Assembly (NCBI GenBank): GCA_025965975.1 | Contig: JAOPVX010000020.1 | Location: 123,362 to 175,409, forward strand | From: Mycobacterium sp. | Lineage (GTDB): Bacteria > Actinomycetota > Actinomycetes > Mycobacteriales > Mycobacteriaceae | DNA: 52,048 nucleotides | Reading direction: 5' to 3' | Shown: positions 39,352 to 49,263 of the stretch, piece by piece | Position numbering within the stretch: position 1 is the first letter of the stretch | How the letters are laid out: every line of letters starts with the position of its first letter | Position numbers and translations under genes: made by a program | Notes under the pieces: model-generated | What the model was told of the DNA's origin: nothing | Databases searched by the model: none | What the model saw: the letters and a program-made list of their open reading frames with translations, nothing else

Positions 39352-40178
39352 TGTGCTTCGGGCACCATCCGCGACATCACCGACGAGAACAGCCGCTGGT
39401 ATCCCGATCCGGTCACGCGGACGATGAGGTCCAGCGCCTTGGCGTCGGGGCCAACCAGCACCCGGGCCCTGTTCTTGCGGACACCGTCGAGAATGATCCG
39501 CGCGGCCTTCTGCGGGGATGTGCTGGCCAGCTTCTTGTCGAAGGTCTGCGCGATCTCGTCCTTGTCAAGGCCTTCCACGGTCGTCATGTTGCGTGCGATG
39601 TTCGTCTTGATGCCGCCGGGATGCACGGTCGTCACCTTGACCGGATGCCCGGCCGCCATCATCTCCTGGCGCAGCGCCTCGGTGAATCCGCGCACGGCGA
39701 ACTTCGCGGCGTTGTAGGCGGCCTGGCCTGGTACGGAGAACAGCCCGAACACGCTGGAGATGTTGATGACGTGCCCGTCGCCAGACGCGATCAGATGGGG
39801 GAGGAAGACCTTGGTGCCGTTGACGACGCCCCAGAAGTCGACGTCCATCACCTTTTCGATGTCCTTGAACGGGCTGACCTCGATGTCGCCGGCGAACGCG
39901 ATGCCCGCGTTGTTGTAGATCTGGTTGACCTTGCCGAAGTGCGCCTTGACCGCGTCGGCGTACAACTCGAAAGCCTCGCGCTCGGTGACATCGAGCCGGT
40001 CGGCCTTCACCGGCGCGCCGATGGCCTTCAACTGCTCCTCGGTGGCCGCCAGGCCCTCGGTGTTGACGTCGCTGATCGCCACACTGGCGCCCGAGCGGGC
40101 CAGCTCGATGGCCAGCGCCTGCCCGATGCCCGACCCGGCGCCCGTCACCGCGGCAACCTTTCCGGCGAAGCCCTCCAT
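39348..40178 (-). CDS. Short-chain dehydrogenase/reductase (Rv1245c-like)
   Basis: A 276-residue classical SDR. It has the cofactor loop TGAGSGIG (residues 12-19), the NNAG motif, an ISSVFGLFSVPG segment with the catalytic Ser, and YNAAKFAVRG with the Tyr-x-x-x-Lys pair. HPGGIKTNIA is present after it. It is an NAD(P)-dependent oxidoreductase of unknown substrate. The ATG at 40178 has GAGGGAG 8 nt upstream and matches Rv1245c (MEGFAGKVA). Its stop overlaps the lpqZ stop. Confidence 0.92.
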   Translation of the reverse strand: MEGFAGKVAAVTGAGSGIGQALAIELARSGASVAISDVNTEGLAATEEQLKAIGAPVKADRLDVTEREAFELYADAVKAHFGKVNQIYNNAGIAFAGDIEVSPFKDIEKVMDVDFWGVVNGTKVFLPHLIASGDGHVINISSVFGLFSVPGQAAYNAAKFAVRGFTEALRQEMMAAGHPVKVTTVHPGGIKTNIARNMTTVEGLDKDEIAQTFDKKLASTSPQKAARIILDGVRKNRARVLVGPDAKALDLIVRVTGSGYQRLFSSVMSRMVPEAH

Positions 40179-40751
40179 AGCCACACTCCCTCGTGTCAGT
40201 TGATTGGCGTCGAGGCTAGTCGTTACCCGCGGTCCCGCGTAAACCGGCCTAGACCGTTAGTCCTTGATCCGCACGCTCAACGGTCCGGCCTGAGGCAACA
40301 CGGCACCCTGCAGAACTATTGGCTCATGACTCCTAGGCCGGCCGGCCGTGATCAGGTGGGTGCCCATCCCAGGGGCCGGTCTGGTCGGTGGCCAGATGTC
40401 GTCGCCGATGGCTCGGCCGTTCGGCAGCGGTTTCGCAGCGGTGAGCAGCACCGCACCGCGCCCGCCCCGCCGGTCACCGCCGCGGCCACCGGCTTACCCT
40501 TCGCCAGGCTTCTCGCCGCCGAGGTCAGCAGCGCTGCACTTGTGATTCCTACGATGGTCGCTACCGTCGGTGCCGACACCGCACGATAATCCCCGTCGAA
40601 CCCGTAATCGGCCTTGTGGTGACGAAGGTCTACGACAGACTTCCACTCACGATAGATCGCCGTCACCGCCCATGGGCGCTACGTTGTTCGCTTCGCTACG
40701 GAGCGAACGCCTCGTGCCGGTTGGATGCTCCTCGCCGTTCCCTTCGCTTCG
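40179..40751. other. Gene-poor stretch between SDR and kgd
   Basis: A 573-bp stretch with no intact gene. It holds the methyltransferase remnant (40257-40666) and a duplicate of the kgd 3' end (40687-40715). No RNA gene or recognisable promoter was seen in the rest. Confidence 0.6.
40257..40666 (-). pseudogene. Decayed SAM-methyltransferase-like gene
   Basis: The minus strand shows an N-terminal segment (GTG 40666: WKSVVDLRHHKADYGFDGDY, then two hydrophobic stretches ending VTGGAGAV). It resembles the membrane-linked start of a mycobacterial class I methyltransferase. The frame then breaks at a 5-bp CGGTG duplication near 40445. Beyond it, another frame reads LLTAAKPLPNGRAIGDDIW, like the GRAIGVDIW post-I strand of the same enzymes, but the SAM-binding glycine loop between the two parts is missing. 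The product then runs to an unrelated end at 40257. This is a remnant with a deletion and a frameshift, not a working gene. The family assignment is tentative. Confidence 0.5.
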
Positions 40752-40771
40752 CTACGGAGCGAACGCCTCGT
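40687..40771 (-). repeat. Duplicated kgd 3'-end hairpin (two 29-bp copies)
   Basis: An identical 29-bp sequence occurs at 40687-40715 and 40743-40771. The second copy contains the last six codons and TAG of kgd. Each copy contains TTCGCT-CCGT-AGCGAA, a 6-bp hairpin, on the kgd strand, so the gene ends with two tandem identical hairpins, a possible terminator. Confidence 0.8.
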
Positions 40772-43700
40772 CGATGATCTCCTGCTGTTCGACCGCGTGC
40801 ACCTTCGACGAGCCCGACGACGGCGCCGACATGGCCCGGCGCGAAATCCGTTTGATGCCGGTCAACTTCTCCGGCAGCAGCTCCGGCAGCGTCAGGCCGA
40901 ATGTTGGCCACGCGCCCTGGTTCGCCGGCTCCTCCTGCACCCAGCAGAACTGCTCGGCGTTCGGGTACTCATCGAGCGTGTTGTTCAGCCGCCGCTTCGG
41001 CAGCGGGGCCAGCTGCTCGATGCGCACGATCGCAACGTCGTCGCGGTTGTCCTTGGCCTTACGCGCGATCAGCTCGTAATAGATCTTGCCGCTGGTCAGC
41101 AGGATCCGCTTTACCTTGGTGCGGTCGCCGGTGCCCTCCTCGTAGGTGGGCTCCTCGAGCACCGAGCGGAACTTCTGCTCCGTGAAGTCCTTGAGGTCGC
41201 TGACCGCAGCCTTGTTGCGCAGCATGGACTTTGGGGTCGCCACGATCAGTGGCCGGTGGATGCCGTCAAGGCCGTGCCTGCGCAGCAGGTGGAAGTAGTT
41301 CGCAGGCGTCGACGGCACCGCGATCGTCATCGAGCCTTCGGCCCACAGCAGCAGGAACCGCTCGATGCGGGCCGAGGTGTGGTCAGGGCCCTGGCCCTCG
41401 TGGCCGTGCGGGAGCAGCAGCACCACGTCGGACAGCTGGCCCCACTTGGCCTCGCCCGACGAAATGAACTCGTCGATGATCGACTGCGCCCCGTTGACGA
41501 AGTCGCCGAACTGGGCCTCCCACAACACAAGTGCGTCGGGGTTGCCGACCGAATAGCCGTACTCGAAGCCCACCGCGGCGTACTCGGACAACGCGGAGTC
41601 GTACACCATGAACCGGCCGCCGGTCGGGGTGCCATCGCTGTTGGTGGTGAGCAGCTGGATCGGCGTGAACTCCTGACCGGTCTTGCGGTCGATGATCACC
41701 GAATGCCGCTGGGTGAACGTACCGCGCCGGGTGTCCTGCCCGGACAGCCGCACCGTCTTGCCTTCGGCCACAAAGGAACCCAGCGCCAGCAGCTCGGCGA
41801 AGGCCCAGTCGACCTTCCCTTCGTATGCCATCTCGCGGCGCTTCTCGAGCACCGGTTTGACGCGGGGATGCACGCTGAAGCCGTCCGGGAACGCCAGATG
41901 TGCGTCGCCGATGCGCGCCAGTAGCGACTTGTCCACCGCGGTGCTCATCCCGGCGGGCAGCATCTGGTCGGCCTCCACCGACTCGCTGGGCTCGATCGCG
42001 TGCTTCTCCAGCTCGCGGACTTCGTTGAACACCCGCTCGAGCTGGCCCTGGTAGTCGCGCAGGGCGTCCTCGGCCTCTTTCATCGAGATGTCGCCGCGGC
42101 CGATCAGGGCTTCGGTGTAGGTCTTGCGGGATCCGCGCTTGGTGTCGATGACGTCGTACATGTTTGGCTGCGTCATCGACGGGTCGTCGCCCTCGTTGTG
42201 CCCGCGTCTGCGGTAGCACAGCATGTCGATGATGACGTCCTTCTTGAACTTCTGCCGGAAGTCGACGGCCAGTCGCGCCACCCAGACACAGGCCTCCGGG
42301 TCGTCGCCGTTGACGTGGAAGATCGGCGCACCGATCATCTTCGCCACGTCGGTGCAGTATTCCGACGACCGGGAGTCGGCAGGCGATGTGGTGAACCCGA
42401 TCTGGTTGTTGACGATGATGTGGATCGTGCCGCCCGTGCGGTATCCCCGCAGTAGCGCCAGGTTCAGCGTTTCGGCCACCACGCCCTGGCCGGCGAACGC
42501 GGCGTCGCCGTGCATCATCATCGGCACGACGGAGAAGCCGTCGGGCCCGTCGCCCTTGTCGAGCAGGTCCTGCTTGGCCCGGACCAGGCCCTCCAGCACC
42601 GGGTCGACGGCCTCCAGGTGCGACGGGTTGGCGACCAGCGACACCTGAATGTCGTTCTCGCCGAACATCTGGATGTAGTTGCCGGTCGCGCCGAGATGGT
42701 ACTTGACGTCGCCCGAGCCGTGCGCCTGCGACGGGTTCAGGTTGCCCTCGAACTCACTGAAGATCTGCGAGTACGGCTTGCCGACGATGTTGGCCAGCAC
42801 ATTGAGCCGCCCGCGGTGCGGCATTCCGACGACGACCTCATCGAGCCCGTGCTCGGCGGCCTGGTCGATCCCCGCGTCCATCATCGGGATGACGGTCTCC
42901 GCACCTTCGAGCGAGAATCGTTTCTGCCCAACGTATTTCGTCTGCAGGAACGTCTCGAACGCCTCGGCCGCATTCAATTTGGACAGGATGTACTTCTGCT
43001 GTGCGACGGTCGGCTTGTCGTGCTTGACCTCGATCCGCTCCTGCAGCCACTTCTGCTGTTCGGGCTCGAGGATGTGGGTGTATTCGACGCCGACGTGACG
43101 GCAGTACGCGTCGCGCAGCAGACCAAGCACGTCGCGCAGCTTCTTGTACTCCGCGCCACCGAATCCGTCGACCTTGAACTCGCGGTCAAGGTCCCACAGC
43201 GTCAGGCCGTGGCTCTGCACGTCGAGGTCCGGATGGCTGCGGAAGCGGGTCTTGTCCAGCCGCAGCGGGTCGATATCGGCCATCAGGTGGCCGCGGTTGC
43301 GGTAGGCCGCGATCAGCTCGATGACCCGCGCGTTCTTGTCGACGATCGGGTCCGGGTTGTCGGTGCGCCACCGCACCGGCTCGTACGGGATGCCCAGCTC
43401 ACGGAAGATCTCGTCGAAGAAGTCGTCACTCAGCAGCATCTCGTGGACGGTCCGCAGGAAGTCGCCCGATTCCGCGCCCTGGATGATGCGGTGGTCGTAA
43501 GTGGAGGTGAAGGTGACCAGCTTGCCGACGCCCAGTTCGGAGATGCGTTCCTCGCTGGCGCCCTGGAATTCGGCCGGATACTCCATTGCGCCGACGCCGA
43601 TGATTGCGCCCTGGCCGCGCATCAGCCGCGGCACCGAGTGCACGGTGCCGATGGTGCCGGGATTGGTCAGCGAGATCGTCACGCCGGAAAAGTCCTCGGC

Positions 43701-44477
43701 GGTCAGCTTGCCATCGCGGGCACGCCGGACGACGTCCTCGTAGCCCGCAATGAACTGGCCGAACCGCATTGTCTCGCAACCCTTGATGGCGGCGACCACG
43801 AGCTGACGGTTGCCGTCCTTGCCCTGCAGGTCGATCGCAAGCCCAAGGTTGATGCGCTCGGGCGTCACCGCGTTCGGCTTGCCGTCCACCTCGGCGAAGT
43901 GGCGGTTCATGTTCGGGAACTTCTTGACCGCCTGCACCAGCGCGTACCCGATCAGGTGGGTGAACGAGATCTTGCCGCCGCGAGTGCGCTTGAGATGGTT
44001 GTTGACGACGATCCGGTTGTCGATCAGCAGCTTGGCCGGGATGGCCCGCACGCTGGTCGCGGTCGGCACCTCCAGCGACGCCGACATGTTCTTCACGACG
44101 ACAGCCGCTGCGCCGCGCAGCACCTGCACCTCATCGCCTTGGGCGGGCGCCGGGGCTGGGGGGGCCTTCGGTGCGGCGGGTGCGGCGGGTGCCTTCTCCG
44201 GTTCTGGTGACTTAACGGGGCCGGCAACGCCGTTGCCCGTGTCGGCCTTCGGCGCCTGGGCGGGTGCCTTCTCCGGTTCCGGCGCCACGGCGGGTGCGGG
44301 CGCCTGAGCCGGTTGACCGTTGCCGACAGTGGGTTGGGCTTCGGTGGTTGGCTCGGGGGAGTAGTCGACTAAGAATTCATGCCAACTCGGGTCTACCGAA
44401 GAGGGATCCTCGCGAAATTTGCGATACATCTCCTCGACCAACCACTCGTTCTGTCCGAATGGTGATGGTGAGCTCAC
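40752..44477 (-). CDS. kgd: Multifunctional 2-oxoglutarate decarboxylase/dehydrogenase Kgd (OdhA-type)
   Basis: About 1241 residues. Order of domains: a short N-terminal helix ([16 protein letters not shown]), a Pro/Ala linker, an E2-type acyltransferase core ([25 protein letters not shown] to [13 protein letters not shown], catalytic His-Asp region near residue 315), then a ThDP-dependent E1 domain with [25 protein letters not shown] and NNQIGFTT. The C-terminal transketolase-like part holds [39 protein letters not shown] (key [14 protein letters not shown]). It decarboxylates 2-oxoglutarate and serves the mycobacterial 2-oxoglutarate dehydrogenase complex; GarA regulates it. The GTG at 44477 is chosen because it matches the M. 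tuberculosis start region. Confidence 0.95.
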   Translation of the reverse strand: MSSPSPFGQNEWLVEEMYRKFREDPSSVDPSWHEFLVDYSPEPTTEAQPTVGNGQPAQAPAPAVAPEPEKAPAQAPKADTGNGVAGPVKSPEPEKAPAAPAAPKAPPAPAPAQGDEVQVLRGAAAVVVKNMSASLEVPTATSVRAIPAKLLIDNRIVVNNHLKRTRGGKISFTHLIGYALVQAVKKFPNMNRHFAEVDGKPNAVTPERINLGLAIDLQGKDGNRQLVVAAIKGCETMRFGQFIAGYEDVVRRARDGKLTAEDFSGVTISLTNPGTIGTVHSVPRLMRGQGAIIGVGAMEYPAEFQGASEERISELGVGKLVTFTSTYDHRIIQGAESGDFLRTVHEMLLSDDFFDEIFRELGIPYEPVRWRTDNPDPIVDKNARVIELIAAYRNRGHLMADIDPLRLDKTRFRSHPDLDVQSHGLTLWDLDREFKVDGFGGAEYKKLRDVLGLLRDAYCRHVGVEYTHILEPEQQKWLQERIEVKHDKPTVAQQKYILSKLNAAEAFETFLQTKYVGQKRFSLEGAETVIPMMDAGIDQAAEHGLDEVVVGMPHRGRLNVLANIVGKPYSQIFSEFEGNLNPSQAHGSGDVKYHLGATGNYIQMFGENDIQVSLVANPSHLEAVDPVLEGLVRAKQDLLDKGDGPDGFSVVPMMMHGDAAFAGQGVVAETLNLALLRGYRTGGTIHIIVNNQIGFTTSPADSRSSEYCTDVAKMIGAPIFHVNGDDPEACVWVARLAVDFRQKFKKDVIIDMLCYRRRGHNEGDDPSMTQPNMYDVIDTKRGSRKTYTEALIGRGDISMKEAEDALRDYQGQLERVFNEVRELEKHAIEPSESVEADQMLPAGMSTAVDKSLLARIGDAHLAFPDGFSVHPRVKPVLEKRREMAYEGKVDWAFAELLALGSFVAEGKTVRLSGQDTRRGTFTQRHSVIIDRKTGQEFTPIQLLTTNSDGTPTGGRFMVYDSALSEYAAVGFEYGYSVGNPDALVLWEAQFGDFVNGAQSIIDEFISSGEAKWGQLSDVVLLLPHGHEGQGPDHTSARIERFLLLWAEGSMTIAVPSTPANYFHLLRRHGLDGIHRPLIVATPKSMLRNKAAVSDLKDFTEQKFRSVLEEPTYEEGTGDRTKVKRILLTSGKIYYELIARKAKDNRDDVAIVRIEQLAPLPKRRLNNTLDEYPNAEQFCWVQEEPANQGAWPTFGLTLPELLPEKLTGIKRISRRAMSAPSSGSSKVHAVEQQEIIDEAFAP

Positions 44478-44579
44478 GGCAGCTACTCGCCTCGATTCCT
44501 TCGCTTCAGGCAAGCGGTTTGGTCGACGCTCGCCACCCGTATTCCCGCGGTCCGCGGCTACCCGCCTTCCGCCGCCTAA

Positions 44580-44593
44580 AGGCTAACGCTTGT
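44580..44593 (-). promoter_or_regulatory. Probable kgd promoter
   Basis: On the coding strand ACAAGCGTTAGCCT contains TAGCCT, a TANNNT -10, about 97 nt before the GTG. The identical 14 bases occur upstream of the next gene (45430-45443). Confidence 0.5.
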
Positions 44594-44627
44594 GCCGTCG
44601 GCCAAACCACGCGAACGGCAGTTATGT

Positions 44628-45383
44628 TCATCGCTCGCTAGGCGCGGGTGGGGCCGGCAGCACGTGCAGCGACGTCGGCCACCGCGGCGGCGGGTTGCCG
44701 AACGCCGTGCGCGCGTTGGCGACGATCTTCTTGCCCATCAGCCGGTTTCCCACCCCGCCGACGACCGCGCCAATGCCCACTGGCAGCAACTTGCCGAACG
44801 CGATCGCACCGCGCTTGAGCGTGTAGCGCTTGACGAAGTAGCGCAGCAGCCGCGAATTCAGTTGGGCCACCGCAGGCAGCGGCAATGTCGCCGCGCCGTC
44901 GGACAACCAAGCGCCGCTGGTGCGGCCCGGCCCGATCAGGTCGCCGACGGCGTGCTTGCTGTCCTCGCCGACCAGCACCGCAAGCACCAGGGCGCGGCGG
45001 CGCTCCCTGTGTGCGGCCGGGATGCCGTACACCTCGGCCACGGCGAGCACGTATACCGCCGTCGCCTCGAGAAACACCACGGTCTCACCGGCGACCGCCG
45101 ACAGCGCCGCAAGCGTCCCGATCCCAGGGAAGGCCGCCGCGGAGCCGACGGCGGCGCCGCTGGCCATCACCGCGGCCAGGTAGTGCTTCTCCAGCTTCTT
45201 GACCACCTCGGCAGGCGTCGCGTCCGGGTTGCTTTGACGCAGCCGGTCGACATAGGCCTTCACCGCCGGGCCCTGCACCCGCGCGCCGCGTTCGATGATC
45301 TGCGAGAGCACCTTGGCCGCGGCGCTGGGATTGTCATCAGTAATGGCCGGCACCTGGCTCTTGGTGGTTGACCGAGCGCTCAT
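44628..45383 (-). CDS. Conserved membrane-associated protein (Rv1249c-like)
   Basis: 251 residues. Hydrophobic segments include LAAVMASGAAVGSAAAFPGIGTLAALSAVAGETVVFL (about residues 65-100) and a Gly-rich GVGNRLMGKKIV-type stretch near the end. This is the usual layout of the Rv1249c family. No catalytic motif is visible, and function is unknown. The ATG at 45383 has GGGGGAG upstream and matches the family start. The 14-base promoter motif ACAAGCGTTAGCCT lies about 50 nt upstream, the same as for kgd. Confidence 0.85.
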   Translation of the reverse strand: MSARSTTKSQVPAITDDNPSAAAKVLSQIIERGARVQGPAVKAYVDRLRQSNPDATPAEVVKKLEKHYLAAVMASGAAVGSAAAFPGIGTLAALSAVAGETVVFLEATAVYVLAVAEVYGIPAAHRERRRALVLAVLVGEDSKHAVGDLIGPGRTSGAWLSDGAATLPLPAVAQLNSRLLRYFVKRYTLKRGAIAFGKLLPVGIGAVVGGVGNRLMGKKIVANARTAFGNPPPRWPTSLHVLPAPPAPSER

Positions 45384-45429
45384 GTGCGGCTCCCCCTTGT
45401 GGACCATGTTCGACCCTGTCCGATCCTTC

Positions 45430-45443
45430 AGGCTAACGCTTGT
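45430..45443 (-). promoter_or_regulatory. Probable Rv1249c-like gene promoter
   Basis: Identical to the 14-bp motif upstream of kgd (ACAAGCGTTAGCCT, with TAGCCT as -10). It would give a leader of about 40 nt. Confidence 0.5.
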
Positions 45444-45542
45444 TTGAACGAACGGAGGCCCACCGCGGGTGCCCGATCGTGATCGCGCTCACTGTCTGTG
45501 ACGCGGGGAACAAATTATTGAGAAGCGGCGCTAACCACTTCC

Positions 45543-46829
45543 ATGGCAACATCGATCGATGTGGACGTGACCATCGCCGAGTCCTCGACCCCAGCACGGG
45601 CATCGAGGCCGCCCAGTCGCGCCCGCATGATCGTGGTGCTTGGCGCCTTGGTCGCGTTGGGTCCGCTCACCATCGACATGTATCTGCCGGCGCTGCCGAA
45701 GATCGCTGACGACCTGTCGGTGTCGTCGTCGGTCGCGCAATTGACGCTGACCGGGACTCTCGCCGGGTTGGCCCTCGGCCAGCTGATCGTCGGGCCGTTG
45801 TCGGACTCGCTTGGCCGCCGCAGGCCGCTGATGGCCGGCATCGTGCTGCACATGCTGGCATCGCTGCTGTGCCTGTTCGCGCCGAACATCGCCGTGCTCG
45901 GCGTGGCGCGCGGACTGCAGGGCGTGGGCGCTGCCGCTGCGATGGTGGTGGCGATCGCCGTCGTCGGTGACCTGTTCGCAGAGTCCGTCGCGGCCACGGT
46001 GCTGTCGCGGCTGATGCTGGTGCTTGGCGTGGCGCCGGTGGTGGCGCCCTCCCTTGGCGCCGCCGTGCTGCTGAAGGCCTCGTGGCACTGGGTGTTCGCC
46101 GTACTGGTCGTATTGGCGGCCGGGCTGCTTGTACTGGCGGCGCTGGCGCTGCCAGAAACCCTGCCTGCGTCGCATCGGCGACCGCTGAAAATGCGCAGCA
46201 TCGCCGCGACCTACGTCGAGGTGCTGCGCGACGTTCGTTTCGACATCCTGGTTCTGGTTGGCGCGCTCGGCATGTCCGGCCTGTTCGCCTACATCGCCGG
46301 TGCGTCGTTCGTGCTGCAGGGCCACTACGGCCTTGACCAGCAGGCCTTCGCGCTGGTGTTCGGCGCAGGGGCGGTCGCGCTGATCGGTGCCACACAGGTC
46401 AACGTGGTGCTGCTGCGGCGGTTCGGCCCTCAGACCATCGTGCTGTGGGCGCTGGTCGCGGCGTCGCTGGCCGGCGTGGTCTTTGTGGGCCTCTCGTTCG
46501 CCCACATCGGCGGGCTGCCCGGCTTCGTGGTGCCTGTCTGGGCGATCCTCGCCGCGATGGGGCTGGTCATTCCGAATGCCCCTGCCGTCGCGCTGGCCCG
46601 GCATCCCGACGCCGCGGGCACCGCGGCCGCAGTGCTCGGTGCGGCCCAGTTCGGCCTTGGTGCCGTGGTGGCGCCGCTGGTGGGTGTTCTCGGCAACGAC
46701 GAGGTCGCGCTAGCCTTGGTGATGACGACCGGCATCGTGATTGCACTGCTGGCGTCACTGGCGGTTGGCGTGCTGGCCGCCGAAACCGAGGACGACGTCA
46801 CCGGTGACGCCGTCGCCGAACCAGCCTGA
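45543..46829 (+). CDS. Bcr/CflA-family MFS drug efflux transporter
   Basis: A 428-residue MFS protein with 12 transmembrane helices. The helix 1-2 loop DMYLPALPKIADDLSVSSSVAQLTLTG (key DMYLPALP) and the motif A-like GPLSDSLGRRRPL are typical of Bcr/CflA (DHA1) exporters. Members expel bicyclomycin, chloramphenicol or other compounds by proton antiport; the substrate here is unknown. No Shine-Dalgarno is clear at the ATG. A hairpin follows the stop (46847-46862). Confidence 0.9.
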   Translation: MATSIDVDVTIAESSTPARASRPPSRARMIVVLGALVALGPLTIDMYLPALPKIADDLSVSSSVAQLTLTGTLAGLALGQLIVGPLSDSLGRRRPLMAGIVLHMLASLLCLFAPNIAVLGVARGLQGVGAAAAMVVAIAVVGDLFAESVAATVLSRLMLVLGVAPVVAPSLGAAVLLKASWHWVFAVLVVLAAGLLVLAALALPETLPASHRRPLKMRSIAATYVEVLRDVRFDILVLVGALGMSGLFAYIAGASFVLQGHYGLDQQAFALVFGAGAVALIGATQVNVVLLRRFGPQTIVLWALVAASLAGVVFVGLSFAHIGGLPGFVVPVWAILAAMGLVIPNAPAVALARHPDAAGTAAAVLGAAQFGLGAVVAPLVGVLGNDEVALALVMTTGIVIALLASLAVGVLAAETEDDVTGDAVAEPA

Positions 46830-46846
46830 CGTTCGTTACTGGTGAC

Positions 46847-46862
46847 CCCCGACTTGTCGGGG
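46847..46862 (+). terminator. Hairpin after the Bcr/CflA gene
   Basis: CCCCGAC-TT-GTCGGGG is a perfect 7-bp inverted repeat 18 nt after the stop; the usable fold is a 6-bp stem with a 4-nt loop. No U-tract follows, so it is a candidate terminator only. Confidence 0.4.
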
Positions 46863-46915
46863 CATACCTAGGTCCGTAGCGTCGGCTGAACTGTTGTGTA
46901 TCTGGTCGACCCGAG

Positions 46916-49252
46916 ATGTTCCAAACACTGACTACAAGGCAAGACGGCCGCGCTCGAGGGGTGCGGCGACAAGTCGACGCTTGGAAACACCCCCCGCCCG
47001 CGGGGGGAAACCCGTGGAACGCCCTGTGGGCGATGCTGGTCGGCTTCTTCATGATCCTGGTCGACGCGACGATCGTCGCGGTCGCCAACCCGTCCATCAT
47101 GGACAAGCTCGGCGCCAGCTACGACGCCGTCATCTGGGTGACCAGTGCCTACCTGCTCGCTTACGCGGTGCCGCTACTGGTGGCCGGCCGCCTCGGCGAC
47201 CGGTTCGGGCCGAAGAACCTCTACCTGCTTGGCTTGACGGTGTTCACCGCCGCGTCGCTGTGGTGCGGCCTGGCAGGCAGCATCGGGATGCTGATCGCCG
47301 CGCGCGTCGTGCAGGGCATCGGCGCTGCGCTGCTGACCCCACAGACGCTGTCGACCATCACCCGAATCTTCCCGGCCGAGCGGCGCGGCGTGGCGATGAG
47401 TGTGTGGGGAGCCACCGCAGGGGTCGCGACGCTGGTCGGCCCCCTTGCCGGTGGTGTGTTGGTCGGCCGGCTCGGGTGGCAGTGGATCTTCTTCGTCAAC
47501 GTGCCGATCGGCATCATCGGGCTGGCGCTGGCCGTCTGGCTGATCCCGGTGCTGCCCAGCCAGAAGCACCGCTTCGACCTGCTCGGCGTGGTGCTGTCAG
47601 GGATCGGCATGTTCATGATGGTGTTCGCGCTGCAGGAAGGCCAGTCGCACCACTGGGCGCCATGGATCTGGGGCACCCTAGCGGGCGGCATCGGGTTCAT
47701 CGCCGCGTTCCTGGTTTGGCAGTCGGTCAACCGCAACGAGCCGCTCATCCCCTTGCTCATGTTCCGCGATCGCGACTTCTCACTGTCCAACCTCGGGGTC
47801 GCAACCATTGGTTTCGTCGTGACGGCGACGTTCTTGCCGTTGATGTTTTATGCGCAAGCGGTGTGCGGGCTGTCTCCCACTCGGTCGGCGCTGCTGACGG
47901 CGCCGATGGCGATCGCGACCGGCGTGCTGGCGCCGTTCGTCGGCAAGATCGTCGACCGGTCGCACCCACGGCCGGTGATCGGCTTCGGGTTCTCCGTATT
48001 GGCCATCGCGATGACGTGGCTTTCCATCGAGATGACGCCGACCACGCCGATCTGGCGTTTGGTGCTGCCGCTCACGGCGATGGGCATCGGCTCGGCGTTT
48101 ATCTGGGCGCCGCTGGCCGCGACGGCCACCCACAACCTGCCGCCGCAGCTGGCCGGTGCCGGCTCTGGCGTCTACAACACCACGCGACAGGTGGGCTCGG
48201 TGCTGGGCAGCGCGGGCATGGCGGCGTTCATGACGTCGCGGATCAGCGCCGAGATACCCATGCCGACCCAGACGGCGCAGGGCGAGGGCTCGGTGACTCG
48301 GCTTCCCGCGTTCCTGCACGAACCGTTCGCCGCGGCGATGTCGCAGTCGCTGTTGTTGCCGGCGTTGTTCGCGTTGTTCGGCGTGGTGGCCGCGGTGTTC
48401 CTGCTGGGATTCGGCAACGCCGAGCTGCTCGTCGAGGATGACGACTTGGAGGGCGCGGACCGCAACGCCGGCTATGCCGTCGAGTACGGCGGCGACGAGA
48501 CGTTCGTCGACGACGACGAGTACCTCGAGTACACGGTGTCGTGGGACGACCCCGAGCCGGTGAGCCAGCCCGAGCCCGTCGTGCACCCCGAGCCGGTGAT
48601 GCACCCCGAGCCGGTGATGCGGCCCGAGCCCGTCCTGCACCCCGAGCCGGTGATGCGGCCCGAGCCCGTCGTGCACCCCGAGCCGGTGCCGCGGCCCGAG
48701 CCCGCCGTGCAGGCCGATGACAGCGTCACCGAGCCGATGCGCTCGCGCGCAGACCACCTGCTGCATGCCCCGGGGACGGAGTGGCACCGGGAGCACTCCC
48801 CCGCGGGCGGGTGGGCCCCCAGCGACCGAGGGGACTACCCCCACCCGCCAGAAGGGCGGGGGGACGACCCCGTCGAGTCGTGGCACTCTCTGCTCGGGGA
48901 CGAGCCCGAGCAGCAGGCACCGAAGGTGCCCGCGGCTGAGTCGCCGCGCGAACCGTGGCGCAGCATTCTCGACGAGCTGCTAGGTGACCTTCCCGCCAAA
49001 CCCAAGGCCGAGCCGATCGGCTTCGCGCACAACGGTTTTCACGTCGACGAGGAACAACGGTTCCAGCCGCTTCCCGCGCCGGCCCCAGAAGCGACGACGC
49101 GGTCACGTCACCAACGGTCCGCGCGCCACTATCTACCCGACGACGTACCGCAGAAGCGTTCGTTCTGGTTCGAGTCGAACAGCAGGCATGCCCGTGACGA
49201 CCCCGACGACGCGTCGAGCTACGGCAGGCACTCGATGCCGGGCCGCGACTAA
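46916..49252 (+). CDS. EmrB/QacA-type MFS transporter with long C-terminal extension (Rv1250-like)
   Basis: 778 residues, against about 579 for Rv1250. The first 520 are a 14-helix DHA2 exporter: motif [19 protein letters not shown] in helix 1, [18 protein letters not shown] (motif A), [20 protein letters not shown] (motif C) and [13 protein letters not shown] near the end. The C-terminal 260 residues are hydrophilic. They include an 18-bp-repeat tract encoding [12 protein letters not shown] units (about 48543-48716) and a stretch (48787-48871) derived from G/C-run mini-elements, followed by a conserved-looking end with [14 protein letters not shown]. The N-terminus also carries a CCCCCCGC-type palindrome (about 46990-47010). 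Substrate unknown. Confidence 0.88.
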   Translation: MFQTLTTRQDGRARGVRRQVDAWKHPPPAGGNPWNALWAMLVGFFMILVDATIVAVANPSIMDKLGASYDAVIWVTSAYLLAYAVPLLVAGRLGDRFGPKNLYLLGLTVFTAASLWCGLAGSIGMLIAARVVQGIGAALLTPQTLSTITRIFPAERRGVAMSVWGATAGVATLVGPLAGGVLVGRLGWQWIFFVNVPIGIIGLALAVWLIPVLPSQKHRFDLLGVVLSGIGMFMMVFALQEGQSHHWAPWIWGTLAGGIGFIAAFLVWQSVNRNEPLIPLLMFRDRDFSLSNLGVATIGFVVTATFLPLMFYAQAVCGLSPTRSALLTAPMAIATGVLAPFVGKIVDRSHPRPVIGFGFSVLAIAMTWLSIEMTPTTPIWRLVLPLTAMGIGSAFIWAPLAATATHNLPPQLAGAGSGVYNTTRQVGSVLGSAGMAAFMTSRISAEIPMPTQTAQGEGSVTRLPAFLHEPFAAAMSQSLLLPALFALFGVVAAVFLLGFGNAELLVEDDDLEGADRNAGYAVEYGGDETFVDDDEYLEYTVSWDDPEPVSQPEPVVHPEPVMHPEPVMRPEPVLHPEPVMRPEPVVHPEPVPRPEPAVQADDSVTEPMRSRADHLLHAPGTEWHREHSPAGGWAPSDRGDYPHPPEGRGDDPVESWHSLLGDEPEQQAPKVPAAESPREPWRSILDELLGDLPAKPKAEPIGFAHNGFHVDEEQRFQPLPAPAPEATTRSRHQRSARHYLPDDVPQKRSFWFESNSRHARDDPDDASSYGRHSMPGRD
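48543..48716 (+). repeat. 18-bp repeat tract in MFS tail
   Basis: Imperfect 18-bp units encode xPEPVV/M with alternating His and Arg ([12 protein letters not shown] and others), about nine in a row. The tract is in-frame and expected to be disordered. Confidence 0.8.
48787..48871. repeat. Pair of inverted G/C-run mini-elements inside the MFS gene
   Basis: TCCCCC-GCGGGC-GGGTGGGCCCCCA (48799-48823, given as its parts) is followed by an inverted relative ending GGCGGGGGGA. Both match the general form seen in the DUF4126 gene. The frame is kept open (HSPAGGWAP and [10 protein letters not shown]). Confidence 0.5.
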
Positions 49253-49263
49253 CGGAACAACGA

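Noticed and set aside
40687-40771. Insertion-sequence terminal repeats flanking a small element near the kgd end.
   Set aside because: The two copies are direct, only 56 bp apart, and one is the gene's own 3' end; duplication explains them better.
42510-44210. Long plus-strand open frame opposite kgd.
   Set aside because: It is a shadow of the strongly conserved kgd gene.
45543-49252. The two MFS genes as a duplicated pair.
   Set aside because: One is a 12-helix Bcr/CflA protein and the other a 14-helix DHA2 protein, so they are different families.
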